Assembly (NCBI RefSeq): GCF_000419585.1
Contig: NZ_ATTH01000001.1
Span: 1,014,005 to 1,078,004 of the forward strand
DNA from: Salisaeta longa DSM 21114
GTDB lineage: Bacteria > Bacteroidota > Rhodothermia > Rhodothermales > Salinibacteraceae
Direction of reading: 5' to 3'
Length of the DNA stretch: 64,000 nucleotides
Both the position numbers and the translations under genes were made by a program. Shown here piece after piece: positions 27,626 to 37,107 of the stretch. Position 1 is the first letter of the stretch, and every line of letters begins with the position of its first letter. The notes below the pieces were generated by a model. That model saw only the letters and a program-made list of their open reading frames with translations, searched no databases and had not been told where the DNA came from.

Positions 27626-27732
27626 ACGGGTGCGCCGGCCGCGAAGACCGGGCGCTGCGACGCATTACGCAGGCCTGATCCTACGCCGACGTCCCAAACA
27701 ACGCGTAGCGCCTCTTTTGACGGAAGCGCAGA

Positions 27733-27762
27733 GCGGGTCCCACGCCGGGGCCCGCTTTTTTT
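27733..27762 (+). terminator. rho-independent terminator after the bamA-ompH cluster
   Basis: Stem GCGGGTCC/GGGCCCGC with loop about CACGCC, followed by a run of seven T. It lies between ompH and panB and marks the end of the bamA-ompH transcript. Confidence 0.85.
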
Positions 27763-27819
27763 GTTGTCTCGTAGCCCGCAACGCCCGCCGCCTGCTCTGC
27801 AAAGTAATTGCGTCTTTTG

Positions 27820-27825
27820 TATACT
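27820..27825 (+). promoter_or_regulatory. possible -10 element of panB-surE
   Basis: TATACT lies about 40 bases upstream of the panB start, just after the terminator that ends the previous unit. The matching -35 (CTGCAA, 17 bases upstream) is weak. Confidence 0.3.
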
Positions 27826-27863
27826 GCCGGTGTTCATTCTGTGCCGTTATTCCCCGTCCGCCC

Positions 27864-28697
27864 ATGAGTACCGAAACCGTCCGCCCCGACGCCGCCAACG
27901 TTGCCCGCGTCACGACGCAAACCTTGCAAGAGATGCGCGCCTCGGACGTGCCCATCGCCATGCTCACGGCGTACGATTACACCTCCGCCCGGCTGTTCGA
28001 CCAGGCCGGCATCGACGTGCTCCTTGTGGGCGACTCGGCCTCCAATGTGATGGCAGGCAACGAAACCACGCTCCCCATGACGCTCGACCAGATGGTGTAC
28101 CACGCCCAGTGCGTGGTGCGCGCCATTGAACGCGCCCTCGTCATTGTCGACCTGCCGTTTGGGTCGTATCAAGGCAGCAGCAAGGAAGCCTTGCAGTCGG
28201 CGATTCGCGTGATGAAGGAGACCGGCGCCCACGGGGTTAAGCTGGAAGGTGGCGCGCCGGTCGTAGATACCGTGGAGCGGCTCGTATCGGCCGGCATTCC
28301 GGTGATGGGGCACCTCGGCCTCACGCCGCAGAGCATCTACAACTTTGGCACCTACAAGGTGCGCGCCCGCGCCGAGGCGGAAGCCGAACAGCTCCGCAAA
28401 GATGCGCAGGCCTTGCAAGCGGCCGGATGCTTTGCGCTGGTGCTCGAAAAAATTCCGGCGACACTTGCCGAAGAAGTCACCGCAGCGCTCTCTATTCCTA
28501 CCATTGGCATTGGCGCGGGCGTCGGGTGCAGCGGACAGGTGCTCGTGTCGCACGATGCGCTTGGCCTCACCACCGACTTCAACCCGCGCTTCGTACGTCG
28601 CTACGCACGGCTCGACGAGCGCATCACCGAGGCCGTTGGGGCGTACATTGACGATGTGCGCACCCGCGCCTTTCCTTCATCCGACGAAAGCTATTAG
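27864..28697 (+). CDS. panB: 3-methyl-2-oxobutanoate hydroxymethyltransferase
   Basis: A 277-residue enzyme of pantothenate synthesis, transferring a hydroxymethyl group to ketoisovalerate. Conserved blocks: [32 protein letters not shown] with the metal Asp, [35 protein letters not shown] and HDALGL. ATG at 27864 (MSTETVRPD) is the only sensible start. It is separated from upstream genes by a terminator and followed after 7 bases by surE. Other pantothenate genes (panC, panD) are not in the window. Confidence 0.97.
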   Translation: MSTETVRPDAANVARVTTQTLQEMRASDVPIAMLTAYDYTSARLFDQAGIDVLLVGDSASNVMAGNETTLPMTLDQMVYHAQCVVRAIERALVIVDLPFGSYQGSSKEALQSAIRVMKETGAHGVKLEGGAPVVDTVERLVSAGIPVMGHLGLTPQSIYNFGTYKVRARAEAEAEQLRKDAQALQAAGCFALVLEKIPATLAEEVTAALSIPTIGIGAGVGCSGQVLVSHDALGLTTDFNPRFVRRYARLDERITEAVGAYIDDVRTRAFPSSDESY

Positions 28698-28704
28698 CGC
28701 CTTC

Positions 28705-29529
28705 ATGGCTCCTGTTTCAAACGACCGACCGCTCATTCTCATTTGCAACGACGACGGCATCGACGCGCCCGGCATTCAGGCCCTTGCCGCCGCCCTCGAC
28801 GGCATCGCCGACTTATGCGTCGTGGCCCCCGAAAGCGAACAGAGCGCGGTGGGGCATGCCATCACTGTGCGCGACCCGGTGCGCGTGCATCGGCACGAGT
28901 TTGAGGTGCCGTCCGGAACGATTAGTGCATGGGCCGTGAGCGGCACGCCGGCCGACTGCATCAAGATGGCCGTGCACGAGCTGCTCGACCGGCGGCCGTC
29001 CCTCGTTGTCAGCGGCATCAACAGCGGCCCCAACACGGCCGTTAACGTGCTGTACTCCGGCACGGTGAGCGCGGCCACCGAGGGCGCCGTGCTGGGCATC
29101 CCAGCCATTGCCTTTTCGTACTGCTCGTGGACGAGCGACGACTTTCGGGTGGCGCAGCCGTACGCCCGGCGCATCGTGCAAACGGTGCTCGAACAGTCGT
29201 TGCCGGCCGGTATGCTCCTCAACGTCAACATTCCAGAGCGCGCCCCGGAGGACATCAAAGGCATCACCATCACCCGGCAGGCCCGCGCCCGCTGGGAGGA
29301 GAGCTTCGAGGCCCGGCGCGATCCGCTCGACCGCATGTACTACTGGCTCGCCGGCACGTTTGTAGACCTCGACGAAGGGCACGACACCGACCTGGCGGCC
29401 GTCGACGCGGGCTACGTCTCCGTAACGCCCATTCAGTTCGATATGACGGCGTATCAGCACATCGAGATGCTCAAGGACTGGGCGTGGACAGAGGAGATGC
29501 CATCGGCCCCAACGCCCAACGACGCGTAA
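28705..29529 (+). CDS. surE: 5'/3'-nucleotidase SurE
   Basis: A 274-residue nucleoside monophosphate phosphatase. The metal motif [12 protein letters not shown] near residues 12-23 is diagnostic, with [23 protein letters not shown] and [10 protein letters not shown] in the expected order. The C-terminal region ([16 protein letters not shown]) ends as in the family. SurE dephosphorylates nucleotides and helps stationary-phase survival. It follows panB by 7 bases and is convergent with the DUF4296-like gene, with 28 bases between them and no obvious terminator. Confidence 0.96.
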   Translation: MAPVSNDRPLILICNDDGIDAPGIQALAAALDGIADLCVVAPESEQSAVGHAITVRDPVRVHRHEFEVPSGTISAWAVSGTPADCIKMAVHELLDRRPSLVVSGINSGPNTAVNVLYSGTVSAATEGAVLGIPAIAFSYCSWTSDDFRVAQPYARRIVQTVLEQSLPAGMLLNVNIPERAPEDIKGITITRQARARWEESFEARRDPLDRMYYWLAGTFVDLDEGHDTDLAAVDAGYVSVTPIQFDMTAYQHIEMLKDWAWTEEMPSAPTPNDA

Positions 29530-29557
29530 AACAGCATCGCGACAGTTCCTCGCGGGC

Positions 29558-29926
29558 CTACGGAGCCGCCGGTGCGTTGGCCTCCGGCGTAAGCATCAAC
29601 CGTTGGGTCTCGGCAATGCGCTGCTGTACGGAGACGAGCGAGTCGATGACGGCGTTATACACGTTGTTGAGCGAATCGGGATGCGCGGTGTATGCAGCAA
29701 CCGCTCGCTGAAAAGCCGCCTCGGTGAGGTTGTGGCGCTGGAGCACCGCGGCGCGCCGGGCCTCGTACGACACGCTATCGGCCGGAGCCACGGCCGCCAG
29801 ATGCAACGCCGTGAGCACGTGCACCATGGTGCTATCCGGCACGCGAGGCTGTGGCCGCGACGGCTGGCAGCCGCTCCACGGTCCAATCAACACGCCAAGA
29901 AGGAGCGCGCCAAGGAGTGTTCTCAT
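29558..29926 (-). CDS. DUF4296-like lipoprotein
   Basis: A 122-residue lipoprotein (lipobox WSGC, Cys20). The mature part is helical: MVHVLTALHLAAVAPAD, LQRHNLTEAAFQRAVAAYTAHPDSLNNVYNAVIDSL. The Y..HPD....VY..V...L pattern matches the small Bacteroidota DUF4296 lipoproteins of unknown function. Its ATG overlaps the stop of the DUF4837 gene by four bases (ATGA), so the two are coupled. It is the last gene of the murA-trp leftward series. Confidence 0.68.
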   Translation of the reverse strand: MRTLLGALLLGVLIGPWSGCQPSRPQPRVPDSTMVHVLTALHLAAVAPADSVSYEARRAAVLQRHNLTEAAFQRAVAAYTAHPDSLNNVYNAVIDSLVSVQQRIAETQRLMLTPEANAPAAP

Positions 29927-31056
29927 TGCGCAGCCGTGGCCGGTGCATCACTCACTTCAGCCTTGGTCCGAAAGGTCTGCGCAATCACTTCCATCTGGCG
30001 AATGAACCGCAGCTTGTCGTACTTCGGCGCAAAGACGGATCCGTCGATCATGTAGATGCGGTCGGTGGCTTGGTCGTAAAACGTGTAGTTTACGAACGGC
30101 CCACCGCCCCCTACCGGCATCAGTTCGCCGGTTTCGGGCATGGGCGCCACCATGTGCCACAGGCCCTCCGTGAGGTAGGCATAGCGGCCGAGGAAGCTGG
30201 TTTGGTCGGTTTCGAGCGGGCGGCGGTAGTCGATCTTCACAAAGCCCCGGACACTGCCGCGCATGTATTTTCGGGTGAGCGAGTCGCGCGTGTCGTACAC
30301 CCACTGCGGCGAGAGCACACTCGGATCGGCGTTTTCCTTGTAGTACAGCAGCAGGTCGCGGCGCGTCTCCGTGAGCAAGCGGCGTAGCCAAATGAAGCCC
30401 GTAGAGTCGGTCATCGTGTCCACGGCAATGACGTAGTCATGCTGCACGTGTACCGCAAACCCGTGCTTTTGCATGAGCGAGTCTTCAATGTCGTACTGAC
30501 GGGCCCGCTCAAACATTTCGTTTTGCATCCGTTCGAGCGTAATCTGCCGAAACGTCTGCCGGATTTGTTTCCCGTTGTTTTGCAGCGCGTTGATGAGGCC
30601 CTCTTGCGTAGCCGCCGTGATAAAATACACACGCTGGCTCCGGCGCCACAGGTTGGGCTTGGGCACCACCACCGTCTGGCCGTTCATCACCGCTTGCCGT
30701 ACGTCCTCCGACAGCCGCCGCCGCAGAAAGTTGGCTTCGTTGGTCGAGTCGCTCAGCGGCGCGATGATGACGATGTTTTTTTGCTCGGTGATCCGCTCGT
30801 ACGTTTGCTCGCTGCTAAGGTCTATCTGGTACGGTGTGAACATCCGTTCGGGCAGCGGCAGCGTCTCGCGATACGGCGTGACGTACTTCCGGAAGGCCTC
30901 GCCAACGGGCCCCTTCCACCGCGCGCTATCCATCACCACGGTGATCTGCCCCTCCGGCCCCGTAGCCCGCGGGCGATAGTCCCCGTCGATGCATCCTCCA
31001 AGCAGAAGAACTATCCAGAGCGCGGCGGTAGCAGCCAGCGTGTAGCGAGCAGACAT
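29923..31056 (-). CDS. DUF4837 family lipoprotein
   Basis: A 377-residue lipoprotein (lipobox LGGC, Cys22). The pattern ITVVMDSARWKGPVGEAFR, QKNIVIIAPL, NNGKQIRQTFRQITLERMQNEMF and MRGSVRGFVKIDYRRP matches the DUF4837 family of Bacteroidota. The function is unknown; the size and lipid anchor suggest an envelope role. It lies 32 bases downstream of trpA and overlaps the next lipoprotein gene by four bases. Nothing suggests that it takes part in tryptophan synthesis. Confidence 0.85.
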   Translation of the reverse strand: MSARYTLAATAALWIVLLLGGCIDGDYRPRATGPEGQITVVMDSARWKGPVGEAFRKYVTPYRETLPLPERMFTPYQIDLSSEQTYERITEQKNIVIIAPLSDSTNEANFLRRRLSEDVRQAVMNGQTVVVPKPNLWRRSQRVYFITAATQEGLINALQNNGKQIRQTFRQITLERMQNEMFERARQYDIEDSLMQKHGFAVHVQHDYVIAVDTMTDSTGFIWLRRLLTETRRDLLLYYKENADPSVLSPQWVYDTRDSLTRKYMRGSVRGFVKIDYRRPLETDQTSFLGRYAYLTEGLWHMVAPMPETGELMPVGGGGPFVNYTFYDQATDRIYMIDGSVFAPKYDKLRFIRQMEVIAQTFRTKAEVSDAPATAAQ

Positions 31057-31088
31057 AGGCAGGAACGATCGTGGAAAAAGGGCGGCTT

Positions 31089-31919
31089 TTACGCGCGTTG
31101 CGGTGCCGCTTCCCCGTGCTTGAGTGCATGGGCAAACGACGCAGCGGCATCCAGCGCCTCATCCCTGGAGTGGGCGTCATCGTCCCACACCTCAGCTATC
31201 CGGTTGATGAGCGCCGATCCGACGATAAATCCGTCCGTTGCAGCGGCCATTTGCATGGCATCCTCATGCGTTTTGATGCCAAAGCCCACCAAGAGCGGAT
31301 TCTGCGTCACCAATTGACGGGCGCGCTGCAGATAGTCCTGCACGGCGCTGTTGCCATCGAGGGTGCTGCCGGTGAGGCCGGTAACGCTCACCGCATACAC
31401 GAAGCCCGTCGCCTGTGCATCGATCTGCTGGATGCGCGCGTCGGAGGTGTTAGGGGCAATGAGCAACACGAGGTCAAGGTTTTGGGCCGCAGCGGGCTCG
31501 GCAATGAGCGCCGCCTCCTCCGGCGGCAGGTCGGGCAGGATGAGACCATCGACGCCCGCGGCAGCCGCGCGGCGGCAAAAGTCGGCCGGCCCGTAGCGCA
31601 AAATGGGGTTGATGTAACCCATGAGCAGAAGCGGCGTCTCGCTCTCTGCACGGAAGGCAGCAGCGGTCTCAAACGCATCGTCCATGGTCACGCCATGCGA
31701 CAGCGCGCGCGCACTCGACCGTTGAATGGGCAGCCCCTCGGCAAGCGGATCGCTGAACGGCATGCCGAGCTCAATGAAGTCGGCCCCGCCCCGGTCAATG
31801 GCCCGCAGCAGCGGCACCGTAGCAGACGGCTCGGGAAAGCCGTTGGTCAGAAAGAGGCCCATGGCCTTCTCGTTACGGGCCCGCAGGGCTTCAAATGTGG
31901 TTGCAAGTCGGTTCGACAC
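31089..31919 (-). CDS. trpA: tryptophan synthase alpha chain
   Basis: A 276-residue TIM-barrel enzyme that cleaves indole-3-glycerol phosphate to indole. Motifs: [24 protein letters not shown] with the catalytic Glu and the conserved Asp of the PFSDP block, [21 protein letters not shown] and [12 protein letters not shown], then GSALI. Start codon is GTG at 31919 ([10 protein letters not shown]). It lies 23 bases downstream of trpB, with which it forms the complex. The phosphate-binding GFGI motif is intact. Confidence 0.97.
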   Translation of the reverse strand: MSNRLATTFEALRARNEKAMGLFLTNGFPEPSATVPLLRAIDRGGADFIELGMPFSDPLAEGLPIQRSSARALSHGVTMDDAFETAAAFRAESETPLLLMGYINPILRYGPADFCRRAAAAGVDGLILPDLPPEEAALIAEPAAAQNLDLVLLIAPNTSDARIQQIDAQATGFVYAVSVTGLTGSTLDGNSAVQDYLQRARQLVTQNPLLVGFGIKTHEDAMQMAAATDGFIVGSALINRIAEVWDDDAHSRDEALDAAASFAHALKHGEAAPQRA

Positions 31920-31942
31920 GGCAGCGTGGATGTGTGAGCAGT

Positions 31943-33151
31943 TTACAGATGATGCGTGATGGTCTCCATGTCCTTATCGCCCCGGCCCGAGCAGTTGAAG
32001 ACGATGACGCCGTCTTCGCCCAGGGTGTGGGCCAGGTCTGGCAGGAGCGACACGGCATGGGCCGTTTCCAATGCGGGGATGATGCCCTCCGTGCGCGACA
32101 GCAGCTTCACGCCCTCCATGGCCTCGGTGTCGGTCACCGGGCGGTAGTCCACGCGGCCGGTTTCATGAAGGTACGCATGCTCTGGGCCGATGCCCGGGTA
32201 GTCGAGGCCCGCGGAAATGGAGTGTGGGAGCTGCACCTGCCCGGCGTCGTCTTGCAGAAGCACGCTCATGGCGCCATGCAGCACACCGCGCGTTCCTTTG
32301 GCGAGCGTCGCGGCGTGGCGGCCGTTCAGGCCCTCGCCGGCCGCTTCGGCGCCAACAAGCTGCACCGTGGCATCGTCAATGAAGGGATAGTAGATGCCCA
32401 TCGCGTTCGATCCGCCGCCCACGCAAGCCACCACGGCGTCGGGCGTGGAGCGACCGATCTCATCTTGGAGCTGCGCGCGCGTCTCCTCGCCAATCACGCG
32501 GTGGAAGTCGCGCACCATCATCGGGTAGGGATGCGGCCCCACGACCGATCCGATGATATAGAACGTATCTTCCGGGTTCGAAACCCAGTCGCGGATCGCC
32601 TCATTGGTCGCGTCTTTGAGCGTTTGGCTGCCGCTGGTTGCCGGCCGCACCTCGGCGCCCAGCAGGCGCATGCGCTCCACGTTCAGCCGCTGCCGCTCCA
32701 TGTCTTCCGATCCCATGTACACGATGCAGGGCATGCCAAATTTGGCGCACACCGTAGCCGTGGCCACGCCATGCTGCCCGGCGCCCGTCTCCGCAATGAT
32801 GCGGGTCTTGCCCATGCGGCGGGCCAGCAGAATCTGGCCAATCGTGTTGTTGATCTTGTGCGCGCCGGTGTGGCAAAGGTCCTCGCGCTTGGCGTAGATG
32901 GTAGCGCCGCCCAAGGCCTCGGTGAGACGGTTGCACAGCGTGAGCGGCGTGGGCCGCCCCACGTAGTCGCGCAACAACGCGCGGTACTCCGCCTGAAAGT
33001 CAGGATCGTCCTTGTAGGTGGCGTAGGCCGCCTTCAGGTCGGCCAGTACGGGATGCAGAATCTCCGGGACAAAGGCGCCGCCGTACGACCCAAAGTGGCC
33101 GTCGGCGTCGGGGGCGTTGTACGTTTTGGGCGCTGTCGTTTTTTGTAGCAT
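31943..33151 (-). CDS. trpB: tryptophan synthase beta chain
   Basis: A 402-residue PLP enzyme joining indole and serine to tryptophan. [11 protein letters not shown] begins the conserved region; [13 protein letters not shown] holds the PLP lysine; [24 protein letters not shown] and [10 protein letters not shown] near the C-terminus are all present. Length is standard. It sits between trpF (29 bases upstream) and trpA (23 bases downstream). The set trpF-trpB-trpA covers the later pathway; trpC, trpD and trpE/G are not in the window. Confidence 0.98.
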   Translation of the reverse strand: MLQKTTAPKTYNAPDADGHFGSYGGAFVPEILHPVLADLKAAYATYKDDPDFQAEYRALLRDYVGRPTPLTLCNRLTEALGGATIYAKREDLCHTGAHKINNTIGQILLARRMGKTRIIAETGAGQHGVATATVCAKFGMPCIVYMGSEDMERQRLNVERMRLLGAEVRPATSGSQTLKDATNEAIRDWVSNPEDTFYIIGSVVGPHPYPMMVRDFHRVIGEETRAQLQDEIGRSTPDAVVACVGGGSNAMGIYYPFIDDATVQLVGAEAAGEGLNGRHAATLAKGTRGVLHGAMSVLLQDDAGQVQLPHSISAGLDYPGIGPEHAYLHETGRVDYRPVTDTEAMEGVKLLSRTEGIIPALETAHAVSLLPDLAHTLGEDGVIVFNCSGRGDKDMETITHHL

Positions 33152-33180
33152 AGGACTGGTCGATACAGCAAAAAGGGAAA

Positions 33181-33831
33181 TTAGGCGCTGGCGAGTTCGT
33201 GGTTTGCGGCCCGAAAGGCCTCCATGAAGGCGTCGATTTTTTCAAAGCTCTTTTGGCCGGGTGCCTCTTCAAGGCCGCTGGAGAGGTCGATGGCAAAGGG
33301 GCGCATGGTGAGCATAGCGCGCTCGACATTCGACGCGTCGATGCCGCCGGCCAAAAACAGCGGATACGTGTCGGAGAGCTCGCGGGCCAGCCGCCAGTTG
33401 AACGACTCGCCGGTGCCGCCCCACACGCTTGAGTTGTGTGTATCGAGCAGAAAATAGTCGACCACGTCTTCGTACGGACGCATCACGGCGTGGAGCTGCT
33501 CGGGAGACGCGTCGTGCCGCACGCGAATGGCCTTGATGACGGGCCGGTCGATAGCAGCGCACACGTCGGGCGACTCGTCGCCATGCAGCTGCACCAGGTC
33601 AAAGCCCGCCGCCTCAGCTGTCGCGCGCACCGCCTCGGCTGAATCATTCACAAACACGCCCACCGACTGCACGCCGTGCACCCAATCGGTGATGTCGCGC
33701 ACCAGGCGCGGGCTTACGTACCGCGGACTCTCTTCGTGCTGGATAAACCCGAAGTAGTCCACACCGAGGGGCGCGAGGTACCGAGCGTCTTCGAGCTGGG
33801 TGATGCCACAAACCTTTAGTTGAACAGCCAT
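33181..33831 (-). CDS. trpF: phosphoribosylanthranilate isomerase
   Basis: A 216-residue TIM-barrel isomerase. The N-terminal [15 protein letters not shown] contains the catalytic Cys; [27 protein letters not shown] and the C-terminal [12 protein letters not shown] and [15 protein letters not shown] (catalytic Asp region and phosphate site) complete the family set. The usual FVFxxxSPR is FIQHEESPR here. It lies 41 bases after murA and 29 bases before trpB. Confidence 0.95.
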   Translation of the reverse strand: MAVQLKVCGITQLEDARYLAPLGVDYFGFIQHEESPRYVSPRLVRDITDWVHGVQSVGVFVNDSAEAVRATAEAAGFDLVQLHGDESPDVCAAIDRPVIKAIRVRHDASPEQLHAVMRPYEDVVDYFLLDTHNSSVWGGTGESFNWRLARELSDTYPLFLAGGIDASNVERAMLTMRPFAIDLSSGLEEAPGQKSFEKIDAFMEAFRAANHELASA

Positions 33832-33872
33832 ACAACAGATAAATGAGCGCGTGGAGCGAAGGATATGGAAAA

Positions 33873-35189
33873 CTACGCAGGGTCGGCCAGCGTTTCGGGC
33901 GTTTCAAACTCGTCGTATGTGGCCCGTTCAATGGACAGCCCGGCCGCTTGCAGTTTTTCTTCGAGCTGCTCGTATCCGCGATCCAGATGATAGACGCGCA
34001 GCACGTCGGTGCGGCCCTCGGCCACCGAGGCGGCCATCACGAGCGACACGCTGGCCCGCAGATCCGTGCTCATCACCTTGGCTCCCTTAATCGCCCCCCC
34101 GCCATGCACCGTCGCCGTGTTGCCATTCACCGTCGCGTCGATGCCCAGGCGCTGCAGCTCGGGGATATGCTTAAAGCGATCGTCGTACACCGTATCGGTA
34201 ACGGTGCCGGTACCGTCCGCACAGGCCAGCAGCACCGTCCACTGCGCCTGCAAATCGGTTGGGAAGCCCGGATAGGTGCCCGTTTCGATAGACACCGGCG
34301 TGAGGTGCTCCGGCGGCGTAACGGTCACCAGGTCGTCGGTGTAGGTGACGCCCGCGCCCGTCGCCTCAAAATATGTTTTGAACGCCTCACCCAGGTGCTT
34401 GTGGTTGCCCCCCGGGATGCGCACAGGCGTACCCGGCGGGCCCGCAATGGCAGCCCAGATCATGAACGTGCCCAGCTCGATGCGGTCGGGCGTGTTGGCA
34501 AACGTGACAGGTTCCAGCGCATCAACGCCCTGCACCTCAATCGTCCGCGTCCCGAGGCCGTCAATCTGCGCGCCCATGTGCTGCAGCGCCTCGCCAAACG
34601 CCACCACGTCGGGCTCCTGCGCCGCGTTCTCGATGCGCGAGCCGCCGCGTGCCGTTACCGCCCCCAGCAAGAGGTTGATCGTCGCCCCCACGCTAGAGGG
34701 CTCCATCCGGAACGTGCCGCCGTCGAGCCGCCCGTTGGGCGTCGAGGCGATGACGTACCCCTCCTCCAGGTCGATGGAGGCCCCGAACGCCTTCATACCC
34801 TCGATGTGCAGATCGACCGGACGCGGCCCCCAAGCACAGCCGCCCGGCAGCGACACCTTGGCCTTCCCGCAGCGTCCAATGAGCGCGCCCAGCATATAAA
34901 ACGAGGCCCGCATCTTTTTCACCAGCTCGTACGGCGCCACCGGGTGGTTAACGCCCGACGCATCAATCGTTAGGCGGTGCGCCTCGGGCTCAAACGTGAC
35001 CGCCGGCCCCGACACGCGCAGCACATTGGAGAACGTGAGCACGTCACGCAAATTTGGCACATTGGTGAGCGTGGTGGTGCCATCGGCCAGCAGTGCGGCG
35101 GCCATCAGCGGGAGCGCGGTGTTCTTTGAGCCGCCAACCGGCAACGGACCGTGCAGCGGAGCGCCGCCACGAACAACAAATTTATCCAT
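33873..35189 (-). CDS. murA: UDP-N-acetylglucosamine 1-carboxyvinyltransferase
   Basis: A 438-residue enzyme that transfers enolpyruvate to UDP-GlcNAc, the first committed step of peptidoglycan synthesis. [16 protein letters not shown] holds Lys22; the PEP-attacking Cys is Cys118 in [18 protein letters not shown], so it should be sensitive to fosfomycin-type inactivation. [14 protein letters not shown]-like TDLRASVSL, and [11 protein letters not shown] near the end, are typical. ATG start at 35189. It is the first gene of a leftward series with trpF, trpB, trpA and two lipoproteins. Confidence 0.97.
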   Translation of the reverse strand: MDKFVVRGGAPLHGPLPVGGSKNTALPLMAAALLADGTTTLTNVPNLRDVLTFSNVLRVSGPAVTFEPEAHRLTIDASGVNHPVAPYELVKKMRASFYMLGALIGRCGKAKVSLPGGCAWGPRPVDLHIEGMKAFGASIDLEEGYVIASTPNGRLDGGTFRMEPSSVGATINLLLGAVTARGGSRIENAAQEPDVVAFGEALQHMGAQIDGLGTRTIEVQGVDALEPVTFANTPDRIELGTFMIWAAIAGPPGTPVRIPGGNHKHLGEAFKTYFEATGAGVTYTDDLVTVTPPEHLTPVSIETGTYPGFPTDLQAQWTVLLACADGTGTVTDTVYDDRFKHIPELQRLGIDATVNGNTATVHGGGAIKGAKVMSTDLRASVSLVMAASVAEGRTDVLRVYHLDRGYEQLEEKLQAAGLSIERATYDEFETPETLADPA

Positions 35190-35371
35190 GAGGATACAGA
35201 GGCTTCAAAACGGTGGGAATAAGAGTACGAGCGGGTACAATTGTGTAAGCCCGTGCCCGGCGGATGTTCGTCGCCGTGGTTGTTTAAGGCACTTTATGGC
35301 TGATTCGCAAACTGCAGATGCACGCACCCTATAATGCTATGAGGGTAGCCTGCCCTGCCGCAGCATGGCAC

Positions 35372-35400
35372 TTGGTAATCAATGCCGTGTGGATCATAAT
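35372..35400 (+). promoter_or_regulatory. sigma-70-like promoter of the MNT/HEPN pair
   Basis: TTGGTA (35372-35377) and CATAAT (35395-35400) are separated by 17 bases and lie about 40 bases before the MNT start. Another TATAAT at 35330-35335 has no good -35. Spacing and match to the consensus are good for this window; use in this host is inferred. Confidence 0.5.
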
Positions 35401-35440
35401 GCGGTTCGCATCCGCGATAAGGACCAACCCTCCGCGACTC

Positions 35441-35767
35441 ATGCCTGCATCTTCCTCCGACACGTTACCCAAACGATTTCGTGAGATCCGCGATCAATTG
35501 GTTCCGCTTCTCATGCCGTACGTGAATCGCATTACCCTTTTCGGTTTGACGGCGCGTGGGCAAGATCATCCAGGCAGTGACATCGATGTACTGGTCACGT
35601 TAAAGGCCCCTGACGATCGTCCTCCCCCGGGGCTGCGGTGGTTCGAGTTAGCGCAGACGCTCAGCAAACACCTCGGCCCGCCTGTGGAGCTTGTTACCGA
35701 GGATGCACGGAGCCCGCACGTGCCCCCCTACATCGGCGTGGACCGCGTGGTGCTATATGAAGAATGA
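35441..35767 (+). CDS. MNT-type nucleotidyltransferase (MntA-like antitoxin), altered active site
   Basis: A 108-residue minimal nucleotidyltransferase. The signature is LFGLTARGQDHPGSDIDVLV near residues 32-51; the SDID aspartates are kept, but the normally invariant Ser of the GSxARG motif is Leu (codon TTG, one C-to-T change from TCG). MntA antitoxins of this class block the HEPN RNase HepT by adding AMP to a tyrosine. The downstream overlapping reading frame is a HepT remnant, so this is an MNT/HEPN module. Ser loss may weaken or abolish catalysis. Start ATG at 35441 follows the promoter; other upstream ATGs overlap it. Confidence 0.85.
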   Translation: MPASSSDTLPKRFREIRDQLVPLLMPYVNRITLFGLTARGQDHPGSDIDVLVTLKAPDDRPPPGLRWFELAQTLSKHLGPPVELVTEDARSPHVPPYIGVDRVVLYEE

Positions 35768-36084
35768 AGCCGTATACCTGCGTCATATTCTCGATGCGAT
35801 CAGTCAGATCGAATCATACAGCGCTGGAGCCTCACGCGAAGCGTTCTTCGCAGAACGAATGATCAAGATGCGACTGTACGGCGACTAGAGCCATTGGCGA
35901 GGCCAGCCGTCAACGCTCCAATTCGTTTCGGACGCAGCACAATCACATTCCATCGCATGCCATGATTGGAATGCGCAACCGCATCGCACACGAATACCTC
36001 AATATCAACCTAGATATGACTTGGGAGGTGGTTCAGCATGACCTTCCCACGCTCAAGACACAGATTGGTCGCCTCCTCGAGTAG
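35757..36084 (+). pseudogene. HEPN (HepT-like) toxin gene broken by two frameshifts
   Basis: Begins at ATG 35757, overlapping the MNT gene by 11 bases as is usual for mntA-hepT. It reads MKNEAVYLRHILDAISQIES and continues to ERMI, then leaves frame near 35864 and stops at 35888. In the next frame DATVRRLE follows (35867-35890); a second shift near 35891 restores IGEASRQ and then runs without a stop to 36084 through HAMIGMRNRIAHEYLNI. That contains the HEPN RNase motif R-x4-H-x-Y intact. Two single-base deletions would explain both shifts. The first product, 43 residues, lacks the active site. A sequencing error is possible but two separate ones are less likely. Confidence 0.85.
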
Positions 36085-36151
36085 GACCATATTTGACGCT
36101 CCTCCAGCCGCTCAACGCGTGGGAGCGGCTGGGGGACCTGTGTCGCGGCGA

Positions 36152-36862
36152 TCAGGTATCGTCGAAGCGGTAGCCGATGCCGTATACGGTTTCGATGTAC
36201 GTGGGCGACGACGGATCGGGTTCGATCTTTTTCCGCACCGACGCCATGTGCCGGTCGATGGTGCGCGTGATGATGTTTTCGTCGATGCCCCACACGTCCC
36301 GCAGGAGCTGCTTACGCGTTACCGTACGGCCCTTGTGCTGGATGAGGTACCGCAAGATGTCGAACTCCAGTGCCGTAAAGCTGATTTCCTCGTCGTCGCG
36401 AAAGGCCTCGTGGGTGGTGAAGTTGATCTCCACGTCGCCAATGGTGTACACATCCATCGGGGCCTCTGACGGCGGCATGGTGCGCTGCAGGATCGCCTTC
36501 ACGCGGGCCGCGAGTTCTTCCACGTTAAACGGCTTCGTGATGTAATCATCGGCGCCCAAGCCAAAGCCCTTGAGCTTCGACTCTTGCTCGCCGCGCGCCG
36601 TGATCATGATGATGGGCGCGCTAAAGCCCATCTCTTGCGACTCGCGCAGCACCTCGAAGCCGTCTTTCTTCGGCAGCATCACGTCCAAAAGCACCACGTC
36701 GCAGTCGTCCATGGCCTTTATCTGTTCAAGCGCCGCCTCACCGTCGGCAGCGGTCTCCACCTCGTAATCTTCAATCTCAAAATACTCGCGCAGGCCCATC
36801 AGGATGTCCGGGTCGTCCTCCACGATGAGCATGTTGTAGGTTCGGTTGGTCGTCTTCGGCAT
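36152..36862 (-). CDS. OmpR/PhoB-family response regulator
   Basis: About 236 residues from ATG 36862. The receiver domain (residues 10-125) has the acidic pair in LIVEDDPDI, phospho-acceptor Asp60 in VVLLDVMLP, the Thr of IMITARG, and Lys in YITKPFNVEEL. The C-terminal winged helix (about 140-236) has FTALEFDILRYLIQHKGRTVTR, RTIDRHMASVRKKIEP and YGIGYRF. It binds DNA once phosphorylated. No histidine kinase is adjacent, so it is an orphan here. The upstream region, shared with the divergent M42 peptidase gene, has a good palindrome at 36916-36935. Confidence 0.93.
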   Translation of the reverse strand: MPKTTNRTYNMLIVEDDPDILMGLREYFEIEDYEVETAADGEAALEQIKAMDDCDVVLLDVMLPKKDGFEVLRESQEMGFSAPIIMITARGEQESKLKGFGLGADDYITKPFNVEELAARVKAILQRTMPPSEAPMDVYTIGDVEINFTTHEAFRDDEEISFTALEFDILRYLIQHKGRTVTRKQLLRDVWGIDENIITRTIDRHMASVRKKIEPDPSSPTYIETVYGIGYRFDDT

Positions 36863-36915
36863 ACCAGCAGCATTCAGTTGGAAAAGAGCCGTAGCGGCGT
36901 GCGACACACGTATAG

Positions 36916-36935
36916 ATCCTGCAGCACTGTAGGAT
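36916..36935. promoter_or_regulatory. near-perfect palindrome, candidate operator
   Basis: ATCCTGCAG-CA-CTGTAGGAT, one mismatch in the 9-base arms. It lies between the response-regulator gene (leftward, 53 bases away) and the M42 peptidase gene (rightward). On the minus strand a TTAAGC and a CTATAC flank it exactly, which would put it in a 20-base spacer, a MerR-like geometry. Autoregulation by the response regulator is equally possible. Confidence 0.45.
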
Positions 36936-37107
36936 GCTTAATATACAAAGCCCGCACGAGGATCCAAGGACCTGCGCTTTTCCGTGGGAAACACTTACAG
37001 CAAGGTTACGACTGTTTGCGCGGCCATCGCGTGCGCGCTGCAACGATTCGCCGGATCCTCGGGTACAGGCGTTCGCACCAACGGTTTTCACCAAGCCCCT
37101 TCGATTC

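Noticed and set aside
35757-36084. Programmed frameshifting in hepT
   Set aside because: No slippery heptamer or downstream structure is evident at either site, and two separate shifts would be needed; mutation is simpler.
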